NCBI RefSeq assembly: GCF_032814565.1
Contig: NZ_CP136521.1
Span: 62,001-126,000, forward strand
Length of the DNA: 64,000 nucleotides
DNA from: Hwangdonia lutea
GTDB lineage: Bacteria > Bacteroidota > Bacteroidia > Flavobacteriales > Flavobacteriaceae
Direction of reading: 5' to 3'
Both the position numbers and the translations under genes were made by a program. The notes under the pieces are model-generated. The model was not told where the DNA came from and did no database searches. It worked only from the letters and a program-made list of their open reading frames with translations. Each line of letters begins with the position of its first letter. The stretch's first letter is position 1. Of the stretch, positions 9,097 through 15,903 are shown in pieces.

Positions 9097-9780
9097 ATGA
9101 AAACAATTATTGTTATAGGTGGAAGTAAGGGCATTGGAAATGCCATTATAAACACATTAGTCAACTCCAGTAAAGTCGTAAACATTAGCAGAACCGCTCC
9201 AAACTTCGAGCATGCTAATTTAGCCCACCACACCTGCGACATCACAACAGATAATTTACCAGAAATTCAACATGCCGACGGCCTTATATATTGCCCCGGA
9301 AGCAACAATTTAAAACCCATTTCGCGCCTTAGCATTACCGATTTTAAAAACGATTTTGAAATCAATGTTTTGGGTGCCGTAAAATCCATTCAACATTTTT
9401 TACCCATCCTAAAAAAAGGCAACAAACCCGCTATTCTGCTTTTTAGTACTGTGGCGGCAAAATTGGGCATGCCGTTTCATGCGAGTATTGCCACCGCAAA
9501 ATCTGGGGTTGAAGGTTTGGTAAAATCGTTAGGCGCAGAACTCGCACCAACTATTCGCATTAACGCCATTGCGCCAACTGTCACTAATACGCAACTCGCC
9601 TCCAAACTATTGCGAAACGAAAAAATGGTTGATAATATTACGGAAAGACATCCGCTTAAAAAGTTTTTAAACCCTGAAGAGGTCGCAGATATGGCAGCTT
9701 TTTTAATGTCGGATAAAGCAGCTTCGTTGTCCGGACAGACTTTTCAAATGGATTGTGGTATTGTAAGTTTTAAAATATAG
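9097..9780 (+). CDS. SDR family oxidoreductase lacking the catalytic Tyr
   Basis: A 227-aa classical-length SDR. The cofactor motif GGSKGIG is at residues 8-14, Ser117 is in the active-site position, and Lys135 is present. The residue four before that Lys is Ile131 instead of the usual Tyr (HASIATAK where YxxxK is expected). The remainder is standard (RINAIAPTVTNT, then MSDKAASLSGQTFQMDCG). The frame is intact and the fold looks complete, so this is probably not decay. It may be a non-classical or binding-only member. It sits in the photolyase-type gene run. Confidence 0.85.
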   Translation: MKTIIVIGGSKGIGNAIINTLVNSSKVVNISRTAPNFEHANLAHHTCDITTDNLPEIQHADGLIYCPGSNNLKPISRLSITDFKNDFEINVLGAVKSIQHFLPILKKGNKPAILLFSTVAAKLGMPFHASIATAKSGVEGLVKSLGAELAPTIRINAIAPTVTNTQLASKLLRNEKMVDNITERHPLKKFLNPEEVADMAAFLMSDKAASLSGQTFQMDCGIVSFKI

Positions 9781-9782
9781 CT

Positions 9783-10325
9783 ATGAATCTACTTAAAGCC
9801 ATTAAATCAACTTTATTTTCAAATGAAAACAACCATAAAAAAATGAATATTAATTCTATTTATAATATTGAAATAAATGCTCTTGATGGCGAGCCCATAA
9901 ATCTTTCAAAATTTAAAGGCAAACACATACTTTTCGTAAATGTAGCTTCAGAATGTGGGTTTACACCGCAATACAAAACCTTGCAAGAACTGCACGAAAC
10001 ATACAAAAGCAACCTACAAGTTATCGGGGTACCTTGTAATCAGTTTGGGAATCAAGAACCCGGAAATGCCGAAAGTATAAAATCGTTTTGCGAAAAAAAT
10101 TACGGTGTTACTTTTTTAATCACTGAAAAAATCGATGTAAAAGGCAACAATCAGCATCCGTTATATTCTTGGTTAACTCAAAAAGTGAACAACGGCCGTT
10201 TAAATTCTTCTGTAAAATGGAATTTTCAAAAGTATTTAATCGATACCCAAGGTAATTTAGTGGATTACTATTTTTCCAACACGAATCCGTTGAGTTCAAA
10301 AATAACAAAACACCTAAAAATATAG
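9783..10325 (+). CDS. Glutathione peroxidase family (Cys type)
   Basis: 180 aa from 9783; a second ATG at 9843 gives a 160-aa form, which is the usual family length. The peroxidatic site VASECGFTPQY carries Cys, not selenocysteine. The partner residues Gln (PCNQFGNQEPG) and Trp/Asn (VKWNFQKYLID) are present. The family reduces hydroperoxides, usually with thioredoxin in bacteria. The gene starts 2 nt after the SDR stop and ends 2 nt before the next gene, so it is part of the operon. There is no clear signal peptide on the longer form. Confidence 0.88.
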   Translation: MNLLKAIKSTLFSNENNHKKMNINSIYNIEINALDGEPINLSKFKGKHILFVNVASECGFTPQYKTLQELHETYKSNLQVIGVPCNQFGNQEPGNAESIKSFCEKNYGVTFLITEKIDVKGNNQHPLYSWLTQKVNNGRLNSSVKWNFQKYLIDTQGNLVDYYFSNTNPLSSKITKHLKI

Positions 10326-10327
10326 CT

Positions 10328-10504
10328 ATGTTCGGATTATTTAAAAAGAAAACCGAAGTTGAAAAACTTCAAAAAACATTCAAAAAACTCATGAAAGAAT
10401 GGCACACGTTGTCAAGTTTAAATCGCGCTGAAAGTGATAAGAAATTTGAAGAAGCCGAAGCCATTGCCAAACAAATTGAAATTTTAAAAAATGAAACTGT
10501 TTAA
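10328..10504 (+). CDS. Lacal_2735 family small protein
   Basis: 58 aa, ATG at 10328 and TAA at 10502-10504. It begins MFGLFKKKTEVEKLQKTFKK and continues as one charged helix with a NRAESDKKFEEAEAI segment, the pattern of the flavobacterial Lacal_2735 family (function unknown). It starts 2 nt after the glutathione peroxidase stop and overlaps the tspO-like gene by 14 nt, so translation is probably coupled. Confidence 0.8.
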   Translation: MFGLFKKKTEVEKLQKTFKKLMKEWHTLSSLNRAESDKKFEEAEAIAKQIEILKNETV

Positions 10505-10952
10505 ATATATCAACCTCTTTTTAATTATCAATTTTGCGGCGTTGGCCATAGGGAGTTGGCTTATGGACAATGGCCCGCAAACCAGTTGGTACACCTCTTT
10601 AAACAAAGCACCTTGGACGCCACCCGGTTGGGTATTTGGAGCCGCCTGGACCACCATAATGGTTTGCTTTTCCATCTATATGGCGTTTCTTTATAAACTG
10701 TTGGCATCGCCAAAAGTCATTATACTTTTCAGTATTCAATTTGCTTTAAACGTTGTTTGGAATTACGTCTTTTTCAATCAGCATTTGGTTGCTTTAGGCT
10801 TAGCCGTTATTCTTGCATTAACTTTAGTAGTAGCCTTTTTTTTATTGTCATTCAGAAAAGAATTGAAATTAAAAAGTGTATTAATACTCCCCTATTTTAT
10901 ATGGCTTTGTATAGCCACCTCACTTAACGCTTACATTCTCTTTTACAATTAA
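10491..10952 (+). CDS. TspO/MBR family protein
   Basis: 153 aa with five predicted membrane spans and the family's Trp-rich loop (APWTPPGWVFGAAWT). TspO proteins bind tetrapyrroles and related ligands and are linked to light and oxidative stress in bacteria. The position between a glutathione peroxidase/Lacal_2735 pair and a photolyase supports that role here. The start overlaps the preceding gene by 14 nt. Confidence 0.9.
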   Translation: MKLFKYINLFLIINFAALAIGSWLMDNGPQTSWYTSLNKAPWTPPGWVFGAAWTTIMVCFSIYMAFLYKLLASPKVIILFSIQFALNVVWNYVFFNQHLVALGLAVILALTLVVAFFLLSFRKELKLKSVLILPYFIWLCIATSLNAYILFYN

Positions 10953-10956
10953 TTAG

Positions 10957-11418
10957 ATGAAAATTTACAGACTTCATAAAAAACAGAATTTACCCATTAG
11001 CGTAGACGAGGCATGGGAATTTCTGTCTAACCCAAAAAACCTAAAAACCATAACCCCCGATTATATGGGTTTTAACATACTTTCTGGGGCTGACAGACCC
11101 ATGTTTGCGGGCCAGATTATCCAATATATTGTCACCCCAGTTTTGGGCATAAAAACAAAGTGGGTTACTGAAATTACCCATAGCGTTAACAAAGAATATT
11201 TTGTTGACGAGCAACGTTTTGGGCCTTATGCTCTTTGGCACCATAAGCATTTTATAAAGGAAATTGAAGGCGGTATTGAAATGGAAGACATTATCGATTA
11301 TAAATTACCTTTCGGTATTCTTGGGCAACTGGTTCACCCTATTTTGGTAAAACCGAAATTAGAGGAAATTTTTAATTACAGAACAAAAAAGTTAGAAGCA
11401 TTATTTGGCAAATATTAA
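10957..11418 (+). CDS. SRPBCC family ligand-binding protein
   Basis: 153 aa with the START/Bet v1-like layout. It starts LHKKQNLPISVDEAWEFLSN, has a central GIKTKWVTEI strand, and ends in a long C-terminal helix. Homologues of this kind commonly stand next to photolyase genes. No catalytic residue can be assigned; it probably binds a hydrophobic ligand. It starts 4 nt after the tspO-like stop and belongs to the same transcript. Confidence 0.83.
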   Translation: MKIYRLHKKQNLPISVDEAWEFLSNPKNLKTITPDYMGFNILSGADRPMFAGQIIQYIVTPVLGIKTKWVTEITHSVNKEYFVDEQRFGPYALWHHKHFIKEIEGGIEMEDIIDYKLPFGILGQLVHPILVKPKLEEIFNYRTKKLEALFGKY

Positions 11419-11426
11419 TTTAATTT

Positions 11427-11511
11427 GTCAGTTCGAGTGTTCCGATTTTAAAATCGGGATGTATCGAGAACAATATATCGATGCGGTTTTTTTAAAATCA
11501 CTCGATGTGAT
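11427..11511. repeat. Intergenic repeat family 2 (CTCGA-type), copy 2
   Basis: It begins TGTCAGTTCGAGTG, holds the palindrome TCCGATTTTAAAATCGGGA, then TGTATCGAGAA, and ends AAATCACTCGATGTGA, so the ends are inverted relative to each other. It shares words with 5631-5681. It fills the only sizeable gap inside the stress-gene run, between the SRPBCC gene and the photolyase gene. Confidence 0.5.
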
Positions 11512-11523
11512 AATAGCATTAAA

Positions 11524-12828
11524 ATGAAAAAAACAATAAACATATTTTGGTTTCGCCGCGATTTAAGGCTGGATGACAACCACGGGTTCTATGAAGCTTT
11601 AAAAGGAAATCACCCCGTACTTCCCATTTTTATTTTCGACCCCGAAATATTAGAGAGCTTACCCAAAACCGATGCCCGCGTTACTTTTATTCACGACACA
11701 CTTCAGGCTTTAAACACCAAACTTAAAAATGAATACGAAAGCGGCATTGCTATGTATCACGGTAAACCGATTGAAATTTTTAAAAACCTTGTTGAAGATT
11801 ACAACATCGAAACGGTTTATACCAATCACGATTACGAACCCTATGCCAAAACTCGTGATACAGCCATAAAAGCCTTTTTAAATGATAATAACATCGATTT
11901 TAAAACCTATAAAGATCAGGTTGTTTTTGAAAAAAACGACGTTGTAAAAAGCGATGGTACACCCTATTTGGTTTACACCCCTTATATGAAACGTTGGAAA
12001 GCAACCTTTACAGATAACGACATAAAAGCTTTTGAGTCAGAAACGTTGTTGGACAATTTAGTTTCAAATGAAACACTACCAAAATTAAGTTTAGCCGATA
12101 TTGGTTTTGAGAAATCAAATCAGCGCATCGAACCCTATCAAGTCAATCCACAATTAATACAAACTTACGAAGACACACGCAACTTCCCCGCGCAAGATAG
12201 CACCTCGCGTTTAGGGCCGCATTTGCGTTTTGGTACGGTAAGCATCCGAAAAATGGTTAAAAAAGCCATAGCCGAAACCAACGAGGTGTTTTGGCAGGAA
12301 TTAATTTGGCGCGAGTTTTTTATGCAAATACTTTGGCATTTTCCGCAAACGCAAACCCAAAGTTTTAAACCCAAATACGACCGCATTGTGTGGCGTAATA
12401 ACGAAGCTGAATTTAAAGCGTGGTGCGCAGGCAAAACAGGTTATCCTTTTGTTGATGCGGGCATGCGGCAATTAAATAAAACAGGATTTATGCACAATCG
12501 CGTTCGTATGTTGGTGGGTAGTTTTTTATGCAAACACTTACTTATTGATTGGCGCTGGGGCGAGGCATATTTTGCCGAAAAACTTCACGACTACGACATG
12601 GCAAGCAATATTGGTAACTGGCAATGGGTTGCGGGCTGCGGTGTTGATGCCGCGCCCTATTTCCGGATTTTTAACCCAACCACCCAAATTAAAAAATTTG
12701 ATAAAAATTTGGAATACATCAAAACCTGGGTGCCCGATTTTCAAGAACTCACTTATCCCAAACCCATTGTAGAGCATAAATTTGCCCGGGAGCGTTGTTT
12801 AAAGGCTTATAAAAGTGCTTTGGATTAA
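11524..12828 (+). CDS. phrB: Deoxyribodipyrimidine photolyase / cryptochrome
   Basis: 434 aa. The N-terminal photolyase domain starts FWFRRDLRLDDNHGFY. The FAD-binding domain contains TSRLGPHLRFGTVSIR, WQELIWREFF, and the photolyase signature WRWGEAYFAEKLHDYDMASN followed by NWQWVAG. It repairs cyclobutane pyrimidine dimers using blue light; a signalling cryptochrome role cannot be excluded from sequence. It closes the stress-gene run. Its last 20 nt (AAAAGTGCTTTGGATTAA and flanks) are repeated 860 bp downstream, after the DUF6090 gene. Confidence 0.9.
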   Translation: MKKTINIFWFRRDLRLDDNHGFYEALKGNHPVLPIFIFDPEILESLPKTDARVTFIHDTLQALNTKLKNEYESGIAMYHGKPIEIFKNLVEDYNIETVYTNHDYEPYAKTRDTAIKAFLNDNNIDFKTYKDQVVFEKNDVVKSDGTPYLVYTPYMKRWKATFTDNDIKAFESETLLDNLVSNETLPKLSLADIGFEKSNQRIEPYQVNPQLIQTYEDTRNFPAQDSTSRLGPHLRFGTVSIRKMVKKAIAETNEVFWQELIWREFFMQILWHFPQTQTQSFKPKYDRIVWRNNEAEFKAWCAGKTGYPFVDAGMRQLNKTGFMHNRVRMLVGSFLCKHLLIDWRWGEAYFAEKLHDYDMASNIGNWQWVAGCGVDAAPYFRIFNPTTQIKKFDKNLEYIKTWVPDFQELTYPKPIVEHKFARERCLKAYKSALD

Positions 12829-12829
12829 G
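12809..12829 (+). repeat. 21-bp direct repeat, left copy (photolyase 3' end)
   Basis: ATAAAAGTGCTTTGGATTAA plus G covers the last codons and stop of the photolyase gene. An identical copy is at 13669-13689; the bases on either side differ. The pair brackets the DUF6090 unit. Confidence 0.9.
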
Positions 12830-12840
12830 TTTTGAAGCCC

Positions 12841-12871
12841 TTGATTTTCTAAGAAAAAAATGCTAGTTTCG
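12841..12871 (+). promoter_or_regulatory. Cassette-type promoter A (TTG-N20-TAGTTTCG)
   Basis: TTG at 12841-12843, a 20-nt spacer, and TAGTTTCG at 12864-12871. The layout is the same as at 15794-15824 and 25375-25405, including ATTTTCTAAGAAAA-like spacer sequence. It is followed by GAAATATAAATCATTAAAA (from about 12902), which matches the leader hairpin region of the other two units. Confidence 0.65.
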
Positions 12872-12973
12872 TTTACTTGTGCTTAACTTATTTAAGTACA
12901 GGAAATATAAATCATTAAAAACGAATTCGTATTCTTAAAAGCACCTTGCTCTATTTTCAGAAACGGCTAAACA

Positions 12974-13669
12974 ATGATAAAATTCTTTAGAAAAATTAGA
13001 CGAAATTTACTTACTGAAGGTAATACTGGAAAGTATCTAAAATATGCAATCGGTGAAATTGTTCTTGTAGTTATTGGAATTTTAATCGCATTAGGTATAA
13101 ATAACTGGAATGAAAGAAAAAAGGACAGAGATAAGGAAATTGTATACCTAAATCGTTTAACAACCAACTTGAATTCCGACATCAAACTGTATAATTTGAT
13201 CATCAAAAAAGATTCAGCACTTATAGAAAGCTTAAAAAAATTACAGTCTTTTAATTTCAATATAAGCGACAAAGAAAATAAAAGCACTGAAGCTTTAAAC
13301 GCTTTAATTACTGGTTATCATTTTACGCCTAATAAAACAACCATAGATAACATAGTTTCATCTGGAAATATCGAAATTATCAGGAGTAATTATCTTTTAG
13401 AAGATATTTTTCTTTATTATCGGACCACTGAAGATATTCAAAAAGGAATCGACGAAGCAATATCAAATTATAATAGAAGCATATTTGGACCTTGGCTTAT
13501 AAAGTTTGAAGCCAAAAGCACCAATGAGAAACAAAAGAATCAACTGCACAACTCTATAAATTTAAAACTTGATTTATTAAATAATCAAATGGAAATATAC
13601 AATAGCCAAAAAATATTTGCAGCTAGCCTAATAGATAAAATTAGTAATGAGCTTGAAATTAGCAGATGA
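12974..13669 (+). CDS. DUF6090 family membrane protein
   Basis: 231 aa. Residues 1-50 have the DUF6090 pattern: IRRNLLTEGNTGKYLKYAIG, then a single membrane span (EIVLVVIGILIALGINNWNE), then a soluble, mostly helical part. Function unknown. The gene stands alone between two copies of a 21-bp repeat derived from the photolyase 3' end, and has the cassette-type promoter. It is therefore an insertion relative to the photolyase operon. Its stop codon (13667-13669) touches the right repeat. Confidence 0.82.
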   Translation: MIKFFRKIRRNLLTEGNTGKYLKYAIGEIVLVVIGILIALGINNWNERKKDRDKEIVYLNRLTTNLNSDIKLYNLIIKKDSALIESLKKLQSFNFNISDKENKSTEALNALITGYHFTPNKTTIDNIVSSGNIEIIRSNYLLEDIFLYYRTTEDIQKGIDEAISNYNRSIFGPWLIKFEAKSTNEKQKNQLHNSINLKLDLLNNQMEIYNSQKIFAASLIDKISNELEISR

Positions 13670-13689
13670 TAAAAGTGCTTTGGATTAAG
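13669..13689 (+). repeat. 21-bp direct repeat, right copy
   Basis: Identical to 12809-12829. The sequence after it (CTAAAAAATACACC) is probably the original downstream neighbour of the photolyase gene. Confidence 0.9.
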
Positions 13690-13758
13690 CTAAAAAATAC
13701 ACCCTCTGTGAAAAGAACCTCTATAAAACAGAACGGTTATTAGTTTAAGAAACTTAGG

Positions 13759-13858
13759 CTAGCAAACAAGCCCGCGTTAGGGATTGCAGTGAAAATCCTT
13801 TTTGTGAGGCACGAGCAAAAAGATTGCAACGGAAAGCCCGACCCGCAGGGTAACGCCC
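13759..13858. repeat. Intergenic repeat family 1, copy 2
   Basis: This 100-nt element begins CTAGCAAACAAGCCCGCGTTAG and ends GTAACGCCC. Its central part includes ATCCTTTTTGTGAGGCACGA and GCAAAAAGAT, which can pair as a hairpin. It closely matches 26326-26423. Confidence 0.75.
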
Positions 13859-13945
13859 AAAACAAAACCAATTAAGTTAAAGTAAACAATGGCAAAATAG
13901 TTAACGAACAGTTTTTTTACACCATGTGATTATTTTCAAAAAAAA

Positions 13946-13983
13946 CAAAAAAGCTTCAAACATATTTTTGAGGCTTTTTTTAT
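13946..13983 (+). terminator. Terminator hairpin
   Basis: An AAGCTTCAAA / TTTGAGGCTT stem is followed by seven T's. An A-run on the other side would let it act in both directions. It probably ended the photolyase transcript before the DUF6090 unit was inserted. Confidence 0.7.
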
Positions 13984-14102
13984 GCGCTTATGTGTCGATA
14001 AAACATGTTATATTTATATGATAAAAATCAGAAAATATAGTATCTAAAAACCATATTTTTACCATGGTATTATAATTTTTTGATAATTTAAATTTACGCT
14101 TT

Positions 14103-15770
14103 ATGAACGATTTACAGATTGCAAAAACCATTACGTTGAAGCCCATTACATCCATTGCCGAAAAATTTGGGGTCGACCCAGAACACATTGACATGTATGG
14201 CAAGTATAAAGCTAAATTACCCTTACAAGCCCTTAACAAACAAAACGCGAATAACAGTAATTTAATACTGGTTTCGGCCATTTCGCCCACACCGGCAGGC
14301 GAAGGCAAAACAACCATTTCCATCGGGCTATCGGAAGGTTTAAATCGTTTAAATAAAAAAACCACAGTGGTTTTAAGAGAGCCCTCTTTGGGGCCCATTT
14401 TTGGCATTAAAGGCGGTGCTACGGGTGGCGGATACTCGCAAGTGCTGCCTATGGAAGATATCAATTTGCATTTTACGGGCGATTTTTCGGCCATCGAAAA
14501 GGCTCATAATTTACTATCGGCACTCATTGATAATAACATTCAAAGCAAATCAAACTCCTTATTGATAGACCCCAGAACCATCGGGTGGAAACGTGTTATC
14601 GATATGAACGATCGTGCGTTAAGGCACATTATTGTTGGTTTGGGCGGCACCACATCGGGCATACCTCGGGAAACGGGATTTGATATTACCGCAGCTTCTG
14701 AAATTATGGCCATTCTTTGTTTGGCTGAAAATTTAACCGACCTAAAAACACGTTTAGGCAACATTTTTATAGGCTACACCTTTAACAAAGAACCCATTTA
14801 TGCCAAAGATTTAAAAGCCGAAGGCGCGATGGCCACCCTATTAAAAGATGCCATAAAACCCAATTTAGTGCAAACCATTGAGGGCAATCCTGCCATTATT
14901 CACGGTGGGCCTTTTGCCAATATCGCCCAAGGCACCAACACCGTAATTGGAACGCTTATGGGCATGTCGCATTCCGATTATACGGTAACCGAAGCCGGTT
15001 TTGGTTTCGATTTAGGTGCCGAAAAATTCTTCGATATCAAATGCCAAAGTGCGGGACTTAAACCCAAAGCCGTAGTGCTTACCACCACCATTCGCGCGTT
15101 AAAATACCATGGCGGTGCCGATTTAAAATCCTTGACCACACCCAATCTCGATGCGCTTAAAAAAGGCTTGCCGAATTTGGAAAAACACTTGGAAAATATT
15201 TCAAAATTTAAGGTGTCGCCCGTTATAGCCATCAATAAATTTACCTCGGATAGCGATGCCGAAATACAATTGATTAAAGACTTTGCAGATACCAAAGGCG
15301 TAAAAGTGGCCTTGGCCGATGTTTGGGCCCAAGGTGGCGCAGGCGCTTTGGAGTTGGCGCAATGTGTTATTGATGTGGTAGAAGCCAAAACCTCAAACTT
15401 TACGCCGTTATATAGTTGGGAATCCAGCGTTACCGATAAAATAGAAACCATTGCTACCGAAATTTATGGTGCCGAACATGTGGATTACACCACAAAAGCC
15501 AAAGCCCATTTAAAGAAAATTGCCAATTTAGGTTTGGACCACTTACCCATTTGTATTGCCAAAACCCAAAAATCCCTGTCCGATAACCCCAAGTTATTAG
15601 GGCGCCCCAAAGATTTTATCATTACCGTTAGGGAAATTGAAATTGCCGCAGGTGCCGGTTTTTTAATCCCGATTACGGGCGATATAATGCGCATGCCCGG
15701 GTTACCGGCGCATCCGGCGTCTGAAAACATCGATATTAACGATGAGGGCGATATTACGGGCTTGTTTTAG
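14103..15770 (+). CDS. fhs: Formate--tetrahydrofolate ligase
   Basis: 555 aa, the family's full length. It makes 10-formyl-THF from formate, THF and ATP in one-carbon metabolism. The nucleotide-binding loop TPAGEGKTT is at residues 63-71. Other conserved blocks are REPSLGPIFGIKGGATGGGY (residues 98 onward), DPRTIGWKRV, GFDITAASEIMAI and the C-terminal PGLPAHPASENID. The gene is monocistronic by position, between a terminator and the cassette promoter at 15794. Confidence 0.95.
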   Translation: MNDLQIAKTITLKPITSIAEKFGVDPEHIDMYGKYKAKLPLQALNKQNANNSNLILVSAISPTPAGEGKTTISIGLSEGLNRLNKKTTVVLREPSLGPIFGIKGGATGGGYSQVLPMEDINLHFTGDFSAIEKAHNLLSALIDNNIQSKSNSLLIDPRTIGWKRVIDMNDRALRHIIVGLGGTTSGIPRETGFDITAASEIMAILCLAENLTDLKTRLGNIFIGYTFNKEPIYAKDLKAEGAMATLLKDAIKPNLVQTIEGNPAIIHGGPFANIAQGTNTVIGTLMGMSHSDYTVTEAGFGFDLGAEKFFDIKCQSAGLKPKAVVLTTTIRALKYHGGADLKSLTTPNLDALKKGLPNLEKHLENISKFKVSPVIAINKFTSDSDAEIQLIKDFADTKGVKVALADVWAQGGAGALELAQCVIDVVEAKTSNFTPLYSWESSVTDKIETIATEIYGAEHVDYTTKAKAHLKKIANLGLDHLPICIAKTQKSLSDNPKLLGRPKDFIITVREIEIAAGAGFLIPITGDIMRMPGLPAHPASENIDINDEGDITGLF

Positions 15771-15775
15771 GTAAA

Positions 15776-15795
15776 AATACGTAGTAGTACGTATT
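15776..15795. other. Perfect inverted repeat between fhs and cassette B
   Basis: AATACGTA and TACGTATT (8 bp each) with a GTAG loop. It starts 6 nt after the fhs stop and overlaps the TTG of the next promoter by two bases. There is no T-run, so a simple terminator is doubtful. Confidence 0.6.
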
Positions 15796-15824
15796 GATTT
15801 TCTTATAAAAAAAATTTAACTTCG
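15794..15824 (+). promoter_or_regulatory. Cassette-type promoter B (TTG-N20-TAACTTCG)
   Basis: TTG at 15794-15796, a 20-nt spacer, TAACTTCG at 15817-15824. It matches promoters A and C in spacing and in the TTCG variant of the -7 box. Confidence 0.7.
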
Positions 15825-15884
15825 CTTATCGGTAGATATAAATCATTAAAACCGATTTATATCTTAAAACGTTGTGTGTCATTA
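15823..15884 (+). repeat. Structured 5' end of cassette B
   Basis: Three parts. The outer arm CGCTTATCGGT (15823-15833) is complementary over 11 bp to 18729-18739. A hairpin at 15834-15864 has an 11-bp perfect stem (AGATATAAATC) and loop ATTAAAACC. The inner arm GTTGTGTGTCATTA (15871-15884) pairs in 12 of 14 positions with 18601-18614. Confidence 0.8.
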
Positions 15885-15903
15885 AAAACCAACCAAGAAA
15901 AGA

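Larger units (their letters stand above)
13690..14102. other. Non-coding gap before fhs
   Basis: About 410 nt without a gene. It holds a GAACCTCT-containing stretch (about 13721-13733) that resembles the sequence just outside the right end of the cassette at 26283, a full repeat family 1 copy (13759-13858), and a terminator hairpin (13946-13983). The long reverse-strand ORF over 13988-14494 is a shadow of fhs. Confidence 0.6.

Noticed and set aside
9783-10325. Selenocysteine glutathione peroxidase
   Set aside because: The catalytic codon encodes Cys (ASECGFTPQY) and no UGA or SECIS-like element is needed.
13988-14494. Reverse-strand ORF of 168 aa
   Set aside because: It lies opposite the start of fhs, whose protein is a full-length match to a known family; the reverse frame shows no motif.
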